A stretch of DNA of 64,000 bases from Cyclobacteriaceae bacterium (GCA_019638275.1 JAHBUC010000007.1:1-64000); one strand, 5' to 3'. Counted from the stretch's first letter, positions 46,792 through 56,023 are shown. Numbers and translations are program-made. Notes: generated by a model from the letters alone, not told the origin.

Positions 46792-47916
46792 ATGAAATTC
46801 ATCGTCAACTCTGCTTACCTGCTCAAGCAGCTATCCAATATCAATGGAGTGATCACCACCAACCCGGTTGTGCCCATCCTGGAAAACTTTCTGTTTGAGT
46901 TGGATAAAGGAAGCCTCACGGTTACCGCTTCCGACTTGCAAACATCGATGATTACCGAATTGCAGGTAGAGTCGAAAGAGCGGGGTAACATTGCCGTTCC
47001 GGCCCGCATCCTGCTGGAGACATTAAAAAACCTACCTGAACAGCCGGTAACCTTTTCGATTGATGAGTCGACCTACAGCGTAGAGATCATTTCGGACAAC
47101 GGCCGGTATAAACTTTCCGGTGAAAATGCCACCGACTTCCCGAAGGTTCCTTCGGTGAGCAATGATTTCTCAGCAGAAATTTCTTCTGAAGTACTGGCCC
47201 GTGCCATCAACAATACCATTTTCGCTACCAGCAACGATGAGTTGCGCCCAGCCATGACGGGTGTGTATGTTAACCTGGGCGAGAAAAACGCAACGTTTGT
47301 TTCAACAGACGGTCATCGTTTGGTGCGCTACCGCAGAGCAGATATTAAATCCGATAATGGCAACGCCATCATCATTCCACGCAAAGCGTTGAACTTGCTG
47401 AAAGCAACCTTGCCGGGAGAAAACACTCCGGTAAACATCGACTTTAATTTATCGAATGCGTTCTTCAAATTTGGAAACATTCGTATGATCTGTCGCTTGA
47501 TTGATGAGCGCTTCCCGGATTACGAAAATGTTATCCCTACGCAGAATCCGATCAAGATGACGATTGGGCGCGCGGATATTCTGAGCGCCATGAAACGTAT
47601 TTCCATTTACGCCAACAAGACCACACACCAGGTTCGGTTGAAAATTACCGGAAGCGAGCTACAGATTTCTGCTGAAGACCTTGACTTCTCCAACGAAGCG
47701 AACGAACGCTTATCATGTGAACATGAAGGTGAGGATATTGAGATCGGATTCAACGCAAAGTTTCTCATTGAGATGTTGACGAATATTGATGCCGATCAGA
47801 TTCGCCTGAACATGTCGGCACCGAATAAAGCAGGCGTTATCCTGCCATCTGAGCAAGACAAGAGTGAAGACATACTGATGCTGGTGATGCCGGTGATGTT
47901 GAACCAATATGTGTAA
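46792..47916 (+). CDS. dnaN: DNA polymerase III sliding clamp (beta subunit)
   Basis: 374 residues, full length, three clamp folds (about 1-120, 128-245 and 246-374). Family features: MKFIVNSAYLLKQLSNI at the start, ATFVSTDGHRLVRYRR in the middle domain, and the C-terminal LPVMLNQYV-like end (LVMPVMLNQYV). It encircles DNA and tethers polymerases. It is not next to dnaA or recF here but follows the gld operon by 94 bp, so probably has its own promoter. Confidence 0.96.
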   Translation: MKFIVNSAYLLKQLSNINGVITTNPVVPILENFLFELDKGSLTVTASDLQTSMITELQVESKERGNIAVPARILLETLKNLPEQPVTFSIDESTYSVEIISDNGRYKLSGENATDFPKVPSVSNDFSAEISSEVLARAINNTIFATSNDELRPAMTGVYVNLGEKNATFVSTDGHRLVRYRRADIKSDNGNAIIIPRKALNLLKATLPGENTPVNIDFNLSNAFFKFGNIRMICRLIDERFPDYENVIPTQNPIKMTIGRADILSAMKRISIYANKTTHQVRLKITGSELQISAEDLDFSNEANERLSCEHEGEDIEIGFNAKFLIEMLTNIDADQIRLNMSAPNKAGVILPSEQDKSEDILMLVMPVMLNQYV

Positions 47917-47927
47917 TGATTCAGAGT

Positions 47928-47975
47928 TCAAGATTCAAAATTCTCGATTTATTGTTACCGAATTTTGAATCTTGA
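47928..47975. terminator. Bidirectional terminator between dnaN and the YfcE-like gene
   Basis: TCAAGATTCAAAATTC and GAATTTTGAATCTTGA form a perfect 16-bp stem around a 16-base loop. It lies between the convergent stops at 47916 and 47985 and has T/A-rich flanks on both sides. Confidence 0.6.
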
Positions 47976-47984
47976 CTTTTGAAA

Positions 47985-48488
47985 TTATAGTGCTCCTCGT
48001 TTACCGAGTTCAATCACTTCCAGTTTTTTGATTTCCTTTTCTTTCAACTCAAAGCGCACCAGCGTTTTGATGTGATGAAAGCCCTGGTTTCCCGCAGCTC
48101 CCGGATTGATATACAGCATGTTATTATACTTCGGATCTTTTTTGATGCGTAGTATGTGTGAATGTCCGCAGATGAAGATATCAGGTATACGGCCTGTTAA
48201 AATCTTCTTTATCCGTGGATTGTAGTTTGGCGGAACACCACCAATATGTGTCATCCAGATGGTAAGCCCTTCAATGGTAAACCACAAGTCTTCCGGCAAC
48301 TTTTGCTGAAGTGGCCGTTCATCAATATTACCGAACACGACCCGTACGGGTTTGAACAGCTCCAACTGTTTTAACAGGGTTTCATCACCAATGTCGCCAG
48401 CATGCCAAACCTCATCACAGTTTTTGAAATGTTCAAAAACAGCTTGGTCAAGGAAACCATGCGTATCTGAAAGCAGACCTATCCTCAT
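47985..48488 (-). CDS. YfcE/MJ0936-type metallophosphoesterase
   Basis: 167 residues. Metal-site motifs are complete: GLLSDTHG at 4-11, HAGDIGD at about 28-34, GNID at 53-56, MTHIGG at about 79-84, and CGHSHI near 110. Members are phosphodiesterases on small or model substrates; the natural one is not known. No signal peptide. Confidence 0.92.
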   Translation of the reverse strand: MRIGLLSDTHGFLDQAVFEHFKNCDEVWHAGDIGDETLLKQLELFKPVRVVFGNIDERPLQQKLPEDLWFTIEGLTIWMTHIGGVPPNYNPRIKKILTGRIPDIFICGHSHILRIKKDPKYNNMLYINPGAAGNQGFHHIKTLVRFELKEKEIKKLEVIELGKRGAL

Positions 48489-48614
48489 AGTATCCTCTCT
48501 AAAATGCCTTTTGTAACGATAAACTTACCAGTCATAAAGATTGGCAATTTTTTAACAATTCGGATGTAACCAGTACATGGGTTTCAGAGTATCTATACAC
48601 ATCTTCCAAACCTC

Positions 48615-51065
48615 ATGAAACACCTGACCGCCCCACTTGTTATACTTTGCCTGCTTGGCTCAGTATTTACGACATTGGCAACCGATAAGAAAGAATTTAA
48701 GGCTAAGCGGGTAGAGGATGCTCCCCGCATTGACGGCATCCTGGATGATGCGGCCTGGCAGGAAGGTGGAGAGCAGGCTCAATTCTTTCAGTTTTCGCCC
48801 AGCAATGGCAAGCTTTCTGATTTTAAAACCACGGTATTGCTAACCTATACCGACCGGGCTATTTATGTGGCGGCCAGAATGTATGATCCGGAGCCAAAAA
48901 AGATTTTACGTGAGTTTGGCTTGCGCGATGATGGTGACCGGAATGCGGATGCCTTTGGCTTTCTGATTGACCCGTACAACAGCGGCATAAATGCGTTTAC
49001 CTTTTTTGTAACGGCAGCCGGTGTGCAGGCAGATTTTCTGCTGACCGGAAGTAATTTTGATTCAAGCTGGGATGCCGTGTGGAAAAGCGCCATGAAGATT
49101 GATGATGAAGGCTGGGTTGTGGAACTGGAGATCCCCTATTTTGCCATTCGCTTTCCCAAGCAGGAAGTGCAACACTGGAGCGCCAATTTCTACCGCAGGG
49201 TACAACGCATTCAGGAAGAATCGTACTGGAACCTGGTTGATAACGGAATTCAGGGAACGGTAAATCAGTTTGGTGTACTTACCGGGCTGGAAAACATTCA
49301 ACCACCGCTTCGTCTTTCTTTCTCCCCATATGTTACTTCCATTTATACACACGATGGCCATGCCGGTGCCGGTAAGTTTTCGTTTGCCGGAGGTATGGAT
49401 TTGAAGTATGGCTTGAATGAAAGCTATACACTTGACATGAGCCTGATACCAGACTTCAGCCAGGTACAGTCGGATAACATTGTGTATAACATTTCAGCTT
49501 TTGAAGTAATGTATAATGAAAACCGGCAGTTTTTTACGGAAGGTACGGAGTTGTTCAGCAAATCGAATCTCTTTTACTCCAGACGCATCGGACAAACATT
49601 CGGTTCGATTCAGTATGATGCTGAAACCGAAGAAGTAGTAAGTGCACCAACGGCAGCCAACCTGATTAATGCAACAAAAATATCCGGCAGAAATAAAAAA
49701 GGCCTTGGGCTTGGCTTCTTCAATGCCATCACCAATCGCACGCATGCCAAAATCCGAAATAAAGAATCGGGTGAAGAGCGTGAGCAACAGGTTGACCCGC
49801 TAACCAATTTCAATGTGCTGGTGGTTGACCAGAACCTGAAAAATAATTCCAACATCAATTTTACCAACACCAGTGTTATCCGCGGAGATGGCGGTCGGGA
49901 TGCCAACGTAACGGCTGTGCGTATGAGCCTTCGCGACAAATCCAATACGTACCAGGTCAGTACGTATGCGGCTGTAAATGCCATTATCCAGCCTGATGAA
50001 AAGACGGATGTTGGGTATAAGTACTTTGTTGAGCTGGCTAAGATAAGTGGTGTGTGGCAATACGGCCTGGGGCGCAATGTTGAAAGCGATAACTACAACA
50101 TCAACGACCTGGGTTTTTTACAGGCGCCAAATGAGATATCGCATTATGGATGGTTGCGGTACAATATTCTCAAGCCGAAAGGCATTATCAACACCATGCG
50201 CAGTAACTTGAATCTATTTCATGAGCATTTATATGAACCGAACACGTTTACCGTATTTCAATCCAATGTGAACATCAATGCGCAGTTCAAAAACTTCTGG
50301 TGGGCTGGATTTAACCTTGGAGGCCGACCGGTTACAACGTATGATTACTTTGAGCCACGAGTTAAAGGTCGTTATGTCAGTCTTCCGGAAAGTTTCAATT
50401 TTAATTTTTGGGTAGAAAGCGACAGCCGAAAGCCCTTACAAGTAAATGGTTACACCGGTCAATGGCACCGGCCGGAGTGGGAACAAACATTCAGGTGGTG
50501 GGGCATATATTTCCGTTATCGTGCCAACAATAAACTTTCATTCAATACAGAAATTAATTACGAACGCGGTAATGGACGTGGGTTTGCTACAAAGTTGTAT
50601 GATGAAGAGGCTAATCTTTCCGACATCATTTTTGGTGCACGCGATATGTTGATCACGAGCAACATTGTGGGGTTGAACTACACCTTTAACAACAAGATGG
50701 GGCTGACACTTCGTGTACGCCATTATTGGTCGAAGGTACAGTATGAAAAGTTTTTTAGCTTAGGTGCGGATGGCGAACTGAATGATACAGCCTACGAAGG
50801 TTTAAACAATGACGGCTCGCCCGCACACGATGGTAACTTCAACGCCATGAATGTCGATCTGGTATATTTCTTTCAGATTGCCCCGGGTTCATTTTTGAAT
50901 TTTGTTTGGAAGGACGCGATACACAAATTCACCAATAACACCGACCCCGATTATTTCACAAATGTGCGTGACGTATCCAGATCGCCCCAGGTAAACAGCA
51001 TCTCGCTACGGCTAACCTACTTTATTGACTACCTCACGTTAAAGAAAAGCATCTCCAGGAACTAA
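48615..51065 (+). CDS. DUF5916 protein with CBM9-like N-terminal domain
   Basis: 816 residues. Signal peptide 1-22, then a CBM9/DOMON-like beta sandwich (about 30-210: APRIDGILDDAAWQE, LEIPYFAIRFPKQE), and a long beta-rich DUF5916 domain (about 230-816) predicted to be an outer-membrane barrel, ending in LRLTYFIDYLTLKKSI. Seen widely in Bacteroidota, function unknown; some versions are found beside carbohydrate genes. Divergent from the phosphoesterase. Confidence 0.88.
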   Translation: MKHLTAPLVILCLLGSVFTTLATDKKEFKAKRVEDAPRIDGILDDAAWQEGGEQAQFFQFSPSNGKLSDFKTTVLLTYTDRAIYVAARMYDPEPKKILREFGLRDDGDRNADAFGFLIDPYNSGINAFTFFVTAAGVQADFLLTGSNFDSSWDAVWKSAMKIDDEGWVVELEIPYFAIRFPKQEVQHWSANFYRRVQRIQEESYWNLVDNGIQGTVNQFGVLTGLENIQPPLRLSFSPYVTSIYTHDGHAGAGKFSFAGGMDLKYGLNESYTLDMSLIPDFSQVQSDNIVYNISAFEVMYNENRQFFTEGTELFSKSNLFYSRRIGQTFGSIQYDAETEEVVSAPTAANLINATKISGRNKKGLGLGFFNAITNRTHAKIRNKESGEEREQQVDPLTNFNVLVVDQNLKNNSNINFTNTSVIRGDGGRDANVTAVRMSLRDKSNTYQVSTYAAVNAIIQPDEKTDVGYKYFVELAKISGVWQYGLGRNVESDNYNINDLGFLQAPNEISHYGWLRYNILKPKGIINTMRSNLNLFHEHLYEPNTFTVFQSNVNINAQFKNFWWAGFNLGGRPVTTYDYFEPRVKGRYVSLPESFNFNFWVESDSRKPLQVNGYTGQWHRPEWEQTFRWWGIYFRYRANNKLSFNTEINYERGNGRGFATKLYDEEANLSDIIFGARDMLITSNIVGLNYTFNNKMGLTLRVRHYWSKVQYEKFFSLGADGELNDTAYEGLNNDGSPAHDGNFNAMNVDLVYFFQIAPGSFLNFVWKDAIHKFTNNTDPDYFTNVRDVSRSPQVNSISLRLTYFIDYLTLKKSISRN

Positions 51066-51200
51066 TACGATTGTGTTGATCAACGATTTATCGTGGCATT
51101 TCTTCCTTTTAGCGGAAAAATCGGGGATTCATACAGCCGGCCTTTACACTTTCGGATAGCGATTTTACTTTTAACGTTCACCGCTATAAAATGGGTTGTC

Positions 51201-51788
51201 ATGAATAAAGCATTACTCTTTCTTTTTCTTTTTGGATTGTCAACAGCATGGGCAAATGAGCCAGAGCAGAAAAAGCCAGATTTGCACCAACAATTTCAGG
51301 GTATCCGCGACAATTCAGAGTTTATTGATCCATTCCGCATGGTACGTGCATACCAGGTTGAAAATTTCTGGAAGGCCGTGCAGGACACCTTACGTGAGAA
51401 GGATGAGCACCTGTTAGCGGCTCAACAAAAAATTGCTGCGGTAGAGGGTGAAGTGGTTTCGCTGAAAAATACAATTAAGGAAAAGGATTCATCTGTGGAA
51501 GAAATGGCTTTTGCCGGTTCGCATATCGCTTTTTTGGGTTGGGATTTCTCCAAAGCAAGTTTTATCTGGATTGCGGTTTCGGTAACCATCGGGTTGATTG
51601 TCTTAATGGTACTTTTATTTATCGCATTTCGTACAGCGTTACAGGCCGCCCGCGAATCGCGAAACCTGTATAACGAGGTGAGTAATGAATTTGACACCTA
51701 TAAACGAAACACGGTTGAAAAAGAAGTGAAACTTTACCGTGAGCTTCAGGACTACCGCAATCGCCTTTCTGAATTAAAAAGTGCGTAG
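51201..51788 (+). CDS. Secreted or membrane coiled-coil protein
   Basis: 195 residues from the ATG at 51201; the upstream in-frame start adds 36 residues that do not look coding. Signal peptide MNKALLFLFLFGLSTAWA, coiled coil (about 75-110), one TM (about 122-142), and a second charged coiled coil to the end. In Bacteroidota, small proteins of this plan are sometimes labelled tRNA methyltransferase in error (from memory); nothing here supports a methyltransferase. Function unknown. Confidence 0.75.
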   Translation: MNKALLFLFLFGLSTAWANEPEQKKPDLHQQFQGIRDNSEFIDPFRMVRAYQVENFWKAVQDTLREKDEHLLAAQQKIAAVEGEVVSLKNTIKEKDSSVEEMAFAGSHIAFLGWDFSKASFIWIAVSVTIGLIVLMVLLFIAFRTALQAARESRNLYNEVSNEFDTYKRNTVEKEVKLYRELQDYRNRLSELKSA

Positions 51789-51791
51789 CAA

Positions 51792-52592
51792 TTATTGGTA
51801 AACGCGAACGTAATCTACTTCCATGCGTTGCGGCCAGATGGAGTCGTCAACGCCTTGCATGCCACCCCAATTACCACCCACGGCTACATTCATAATCAGG
51901 TGAAAACGTTTGTCGAATGGCCAGCCGTTATAATCATCAGTCGGGTCGCGTGCAACCGTGTGGTATAAGGTATCATCTACAAAAAAGTCAATCTTGTTTT
52001 CGCGCCAATCAATGGCGTATACATGAAACGCATCCTGACAATCGGCAACGGTGATGATGCCTTCTTTCTGAGTTTGTTTCAAGTGATTGTATTTTTCGGT
52101 ATGGATAGTTCCATGAACCACACCGGGGTCGAAACCTACGTGCTCCATAATATCAATTTCGCCTGAAGCAGGCCAGCCTCCGTACGACCAATCCGTGGAG
52201 AGCATCCAGATGGCCGGCCATGTGCCTTTACCACGTGGTAGTTTTGCTTTTACTTCAATGCGGCCATACAACCAATCGCCTTTGTTTTTCGAAACAATAC
52301 GCGTGGAGGTGTAGGCTTTTCCACCCAGTGAGTCTTTATGTGCTTCAATAATCAGTACTCCGTTTTCAACCCGCACGTTTTTTGAATTATTGGTGTAGTA
52401 CTGAAGTTCGTTGTTTCCCCAACCGCAAACATTCGGGCAGCCATCACCCAGGTCGTAATTCCATTTGGTGGTGTCGGGTGCTCCGGTGTAATCAAACTCA
52501 TCTGACCACACTAAAACAGTTTTTTGATTTGTACACGTAGCGAAACTCAGCAGTATAAAAAGGCCAACAAAAGAAACATGGAAAATTTTCAT
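51792..52592 (-). CDS. GH16 family glycoside hydrolase (laminarinase/beta-glucanase type)
   Basis: 266 residues from the ATG at 52592. Longer in-frame starts would run through the tRNA-Gly gene and are wrong. A lipoprotein-like signal (SFATC) is followed by the GH16 beta jelly roll. The catalytic motif SGEIDIMEHVG (GExDxxE) is complete, and WGNNELQYYTN and WPAIWMLSTDWSYGGWPASG are typical of the substrate cleft. It likely degrades beta-1,3 or beta-1,3-1,4 glucans at the cell surface. No SusCD pair or other polysaccharide genes are adjacent. Confidence 0.93.
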   Translation of the reverse strand: MKIFHVSFVGLFILLSFATCTNQKTVLVWSDEFDYTGAPDTTKWNYDLGDGCPNVCGWGNNELQYYTNNSKNVRVENGVLIIEAHKDSLGGKAYTSTRIVSKNKGDWLYGRIEVKAKLPRGKGTWPAIWMLSTDWSYGGWPASGEIDIMEHVGFDPGVVHGTIHTEKYNHLKQTQKEGIITVADCQDAFHVYAIDWRENKIDFFVDDTLYHTVARDPTDDYNGWPFDKRFHLIMNVAVGGNWGGMQGVDDSIWPQRMEVDYVRVYQ

Positions 52593-52642
52593 GACGAGTT
52601 GTTTAACGGGAGGATAAATATCCATAATTTTCATCACTATTC

Positions 52643-52715
52643 GCGGGAGTAGCTCAGCTGGTAGAGCGTTGGCTTCCCAAGCCGAAGGTCGCGGGTTCGA
52701 GCCCCGTTTCCCGCT
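52643..52715 (+). tRNA. tRNA-Gly (anticodon CCC)
   Basis: 73 bases with a full cloverleaf: acceptor stem GCGGGAG/TTCCCGC, D-stem GCTC, anticodon arm TTGGC-TTCCCAA-GCCGA reading CCC, T-arm GCGGG-TTCGAGC-CCCGT, discriminator T. No CCA is encoded. It reads GGG codons. On the opposite strand lies open reading frame that an ORF finder would join to the GH16 gene. Confidence 0.95.
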
Positions 52716-52740
52716 CATTATTTTGTATTAATCCCAATTG

Positions 52741-53721
52741 ATGAACCGAATCGATCGCCTTACTGCTATTTTAATTCAGCTTCAAACCAAAAAAGTAGTG
52801 AAGGCACAGGAAATTGCCGATCGGTTTGAAATCAGTCTGCGCACGGTTTACCGCGATGTGCAGGCCTTGATGGAGGCGGGTGTGCCCATTGGCTCGGAGG
52901 CAGGGAAGGGGTACTTCATTGTAGATGGCTATCATCTGCCACCGGTTATGTTTACGCAAGATGAGGCCAGTGCCATGTTGCTGGCCGGAAAACTGGTGGA
53001 GAAGATGGGCGATAAATCGGTACGCCAGGCATTTGATACCGCCTTGCAAAAAGTAAAGGCCGTGCTGAATGAAACCGAAAAAGATCACCTGCAAAACCTG
53101 GAACCACACATTGAAATTTATTTACGGTCGCGGTATGAGCACCGTGATCAGAACAGCTTTCCGGATCATTTTCTTACTGAAATACAACGGGCGCTGGCTA
53201 AAAAACAGGTACTCGTAATTGATTACTGCAATAATAAGGAAGAGGTAACAACGCGCGAGGTTGAACCCATCGGCATTTTTTATTACAGCATGACGTGGCA
53301 TTTGATTGGCTGGTGCCGGCTACGGAACGATTACCGCGATTTTCGTTCCGACCGGATTAAACATCTTGAAAATTCAGGCCAGGCGTTCGAAAGCCGCAAC
53401 CTGATGTCGCTGCAGGAGTATTTCAACACCATATTTCAGAATAACAGTTCGCTTATTCGTGTTTCAGTTTTATTCGACAAAGCTGCACTGGGTTTCCGCC
53501 CGATATTTGGCAGCATTTCACAAACTGATTTGGGTGACAGGCTTCGTGTTGAATTTATGATGGATAACCTACGGCACCTGGCGCACTGGTTGCTGATGTA
53601 TGGTAGTGCCGTTGAAATCGAATCACCCGATGAGCTTAAGACTATTATGACCGAACTGGTGGAGGAGTTGGCCGGACACTATAGTGGGCAGGTGATGACA
53701 GGGCTGGCTGGCAGGAGTTGA
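52741..53721 (+). CDS. YafY-like HTH/WYL transcriptional regulator
   Basis: 326 residues from the ATG at 52741. N-terminal helix-turn-helix of HTH_11 type (VKAQEIADRFEISLRTVYRDVQALMEAGVPI at about 20-50), middle part, and WYL domain (about 140-225) with EPIGIFYYSMTWHLIGWCRLRNDYRDFRSDRIKHLE. WYL regulators sense small ligands or nucleic acids and often repress; target unknown. Its stop is near cassette locus 3. Confidence 0.9.
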   Translation: MNRIDRLTAILIQLQTKKVVKAQEIADRFEISLRTVYRDVQALMEAGVPIGSEAGKGYFIVDGYHLPPVMFTQDEASAMLLAGKLVEKMGDKSVRQAFDTALQKVKAVLNETEKDHLQNLEPHIEIYLRSRYEHRDQNSFPDHFLTEIQRALAKKQVLVIDYCNNKEEVTTREVEPIGIFYYSMTWHLIGWCRLRNDYRDFRSDRIKHLENSGQAFESRNLMSLQEYFNTIFQNNSSLIRVSVLFDKAALGFRPIFGSISQTDLGDRLRVEFMMDNLRHLAHWLLMYGSAVEIESPDELKTIMTELVEELAGHYSGQVMTGLAGRS

Positions 53722-53771
53722 GCACAATCTGGCTATCACTACACACTGGAATTCGTATAGCATATATTTTT

Positions 53772-54491
53772 TTATCTACCGTTTATTTTCCAATTACTGG
53801 GTGGTATCAAACTACAATTTATTGGAGATACTTCATATTCATCTCCAATTTGTCTATCGGGTTTGTGTCGGGATTTTTGTTCAAGACTAATAAGTCGAAC
53901 AATAAGTTTTTCAGTACTATGAGCTTTCACAATTGCTATACCTCGTAAGCTTGACGCGTAATTTTTTTTAAAGGCAGCAAATACACTCACAACAATGGTA
54001 TCTCCAATAGGGAAGTATTTCATCAACTCTTCTACAGACGTAAAACTATCATGATCTCTTTTTAAGTCAGGGGCGGAAAAACCATCTTGCGGGGCTGTTT
54101 GCCAAAATGTTCTATATTTTATTGCTTCTTCCTTAATATTTAAAGGGAGTCCATTTAAATGTCGATGGTATGATTTTAGAATGATTGCAGACATATCGTC
54201 TGGATGCACGAAACCTGAGTCAAGAAGACTTTTTTTTAGATCACTATTTTTCCAGAGGCCCCAATTGTTTCGTATCCACATACCGAAACCATGATGAAGT
54301 CGTCCAGTGGAAATGTCCTCTGGCAAAGTTTTGAAGGTATACTTAGAGGTATCATCAAATATCTTGTCAAGATAGTCCCAGCATTGAGTTAGAGTTTTAG
54401 GCTTCCCAGTAAGGTTGTTGCTTTCTTGGCTCCAAACCGTGGACATAGAAAGACAAAAAAGTAAAAGTACTACAGGATTTTTATGTGTCAC
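53772..54491 (-). CDS. Secreted DUF6794-domain protein (cassette gene, locus 3)
   Basis: 239 residues. Signal peptide MTHKNPVVLLLFCLSMSTVWSQ, then DUF6794 (about 32-130: LTQCWDYLDKIF, GFGMWIRNNWGLW, HPDDMSAIILKSYHRHLNG). The C-terminal third is uncharacterised. The start codon is GTG at 54491 and falls at the very edge of site E, where a GTT core would be expected. The intact signal peptide supports it. It is the last gene of the array; no site follows its stop. Confidence 0.8.
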   Translation of the reverse strand: MTHKNPVVLLLFCLSMSTVWSQESNNLTGKPKTLTQCWDYLDKIFDDTSKYTFKTLPEDISTGRLHHGFGMWIRNNWGLWKNSDLKKSLLDSGFVHPDDMSAIILKSYHRHLNGLPLNIKEEAIKYRTFWQTAPQDGFSAPDLKRDHDSFTSVEELMKYFPIGDTIVVSVFAAFKKNYASSLRGIAIVKAHSTEKLIVRLISLEQKSRHKPDRQIGDEYEVSPINCSLIPPSNWKINGR

Positions 54492-54617
54492 TGTTTGGGT
54501 TTGTTTAATTGGCGGTAAAACCTTCGGATTTGTCCGCCTACACGAATATAAATAAACCTGTTGATACTACAGACGACACGGTCGCCCGCCATTAAACAAA
54601 CCCGGTGTTAGCGGCAG
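54491..54617 (-). repeat. attC-like recombination site E (127 bp, one end decayed)
   Basis: Arms TTTGGGTTTGTTTAATTGGCGG and CCGCCATTAAACAAACCC pair almost perfectly. The gene-side end GTTAGCGGC is intact on the plus strand (54607-54615), but the far end lacks the GTTGG core (it reads AAACAGTGAC on the minus strand). The interior resembles site D. The stop codon of the 54592 gene lies inside the arm, so that gene's last eight residues (PAANTGFV) are coded by the site. Confidence 0.6.
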
Positions 54618-55326
54618 GCTTTTCTGTGTCTGGTTTAATTACGTCTTCAAAGAAAATTAGATTATTAATGATTTGCCCTGTTATAACATCAACTGTCGCG
54701 ACATTTCTTCCATCAATTACTCCAAATGTGTCTGTATTTATCCACTTACAAGTCTTAGCAATTATTTTTATTGGGTCAAGCGGATAAGTATTTCTCTTGT
54801 CTATTAATTTAAATTCCTTGGTGTCATTTTGACTTTTGATAAGAACATAAAGTATTGACCTTTCTGTTGTCTTTATGATTTTCGGCTGGGCTGATATTTT
54901 TTTATTTCTTGATAATATAGGTTTGAATGGTACTTCGTATTGAAAATTACATTTTAGAATTTCATTATATGCATTTAAGAAAATCCTATTGTCCCATTTC
55001 TCGAAATCACCTATCTCAATAATCGAGTTATGAAGTATTTCGAGTATTTTAAGCAGTCTTTTTTCCTTGTTCAGTGTAATGAATCCATTGTCATTGAATT
55101 CAGTGTCATATATACAGATTGAACCAATAAACGTAGGCTTACTATAGACCTTTCGATTATTGAATTGAATACGAATAGCTGAAGTCTTAGGTGGTTTGTA
55201 TCCGTCAAGTTTTGTCAAATATAAGTCTGCTACAAAATTAAATTCGTATCTGAATGTCCATTGCTCAGGAGGCATTGGTATTTCTGTTCCATAGTAGTAT
55301 ATAGATATGTCAGATAGTCGTCTCAT
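54592..55326 (-). CDS. Hypothetical protein (cassette gene, locus 3)
   Basis: 244 residues, no signal peptide, Ile/Lys/Asn-rich, AT-rich coding. No family recognised. The ATG lies 9 bp after the GTTAGCGGC end of site F. The C-terminal end runs into site E, as happens with integron cassette genes. The frame is intact, so it may be functional. Confidence 0.65.
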   Translation of the reverse strand: MRRLSDISIYYYGTEIPMPPEQWTFRYEFNFVADLYLTKLDGYKPPKTSAIRIQFNNRKVYSKPTFIGSICIYDTEFNDNGFITLNKEKRLLKILEILHNSIIEIGDFEKWDNRIFLNAYNEILKCNFQYEVPFKPILSRNKKISAQPKIIKTTERSILYVLIKSQNDTKEFKLIDKRNTYPLDPIKIIAKTCKWINTDTFGVIDGRNVATVDVITGQIINNLIFFEDVIKPDTEKPAANTGFV

Positions 55327-55332
55327 AAGCTT

Positions 55333-55505
55333 GCCGCTAACGTCTGTGCTTGTGACGGGCGGGGTTTAGGAGGCCTTAGCAATGGAGCGAAGCGAAATGC
55401 TAAGGCCGACCAGTTGTAACCTGTCCCCCGTGACAATGCACATAAAGATAACGATAGTTATGAGGACACCGAACCCCCGTCTGGCACAAGCATTTTGTTG
55501 GCGGC
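55333..55505 (-). repeat. attC-like recombination site F (173 bp)
   Basis: Left box GCCGCTAAC with GTCTGTGCTTGTGACGGGCGGGG, right box ACCGAACCCCCGTCTGGCAC with GTTGGCGGC. The centre (TTAGGAGGCCTTAGCAATGG, then AATGCTAAGGCCGAC) is almost identical to that of site B 54 kb away, including the GGCCTTAGCA/TGCTAAGGCC hairpin. Confidence 0.68.
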
Positions 55506-55521
55506 TGGCACCAGTTCAAAA

Positions 55522-56007
55522 TTAATAAACCCCGGGTCTTACGTGTCCGTCATTGTCGGGTATGTACGCGTTTATCGTCCCGTGTTCTGATGTCCAGTCA
55601 GGCTCTACTATAATACTGAGTTTGTGTCCGAGTCTGTCGGCTATTTCGTTTTCCAATTCGTCCCAAGTATCTATGTAGAACCAGTCGTGTCTAAAGTCAT
55701 TTAGCTCCCAAATTCCTAGCCAAGGAGTGTCAGATTTTTTATTCCATTTTTTCCGGAGTTCTTGAATTAGATTTTTGTCGGAAAGTCCATGAATTATGTA
55801 TTGAAACTCAAAAAACAAAATCACCGAGTCTTTTTCCCTTCCTTTTTTTAATAGTTCCAGAAAGTCGGTTTTTGCTCGAATTATTTTGAAGTTTTTGTCG
55901 CCAGCTGCGTAAGCGTGTCGAATACAAATAAGAAGCTCTCCTTTATTGGCAAGTATGTCAAGTCCTGCGTTTATAAATTCTAAGTCGGTCGCTTTTTCGA
56001 ATTCCAT
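55522..56007 (-). CDS. Hypothetical protein (cassette gene, locus 3)
   Basis: 161 residues, soluble, acidic, no signal peptide. No family recognised; a run of Trp/Tyr/Asp residues in the second half (PWLGIWELNDFRHDWFYIDTWDELE). The stop lies 16 bp before site F and the ATG 17 bp after the lone GTTGGCGGC half-site at 56024-56032, again filling one cassette. Confidence 0.68.
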   Translation of the reverse strand: MEFEKATDLEFINAGLDILANKGELLICIRHAYAAGDKNFKIIRAKTDFLELLKKGREKDSVILFFEFQYIIHGLSDKNLIQELRKKWNKKSDTPWLGIWELNDFRHDWFYIDTWDELENEIADRLGHKLSIIVEPDWTSEHGTINAYIPDNDGHVRPGVY

Positions 56008-56023
56008 AAAAAGTTATGTGCTT

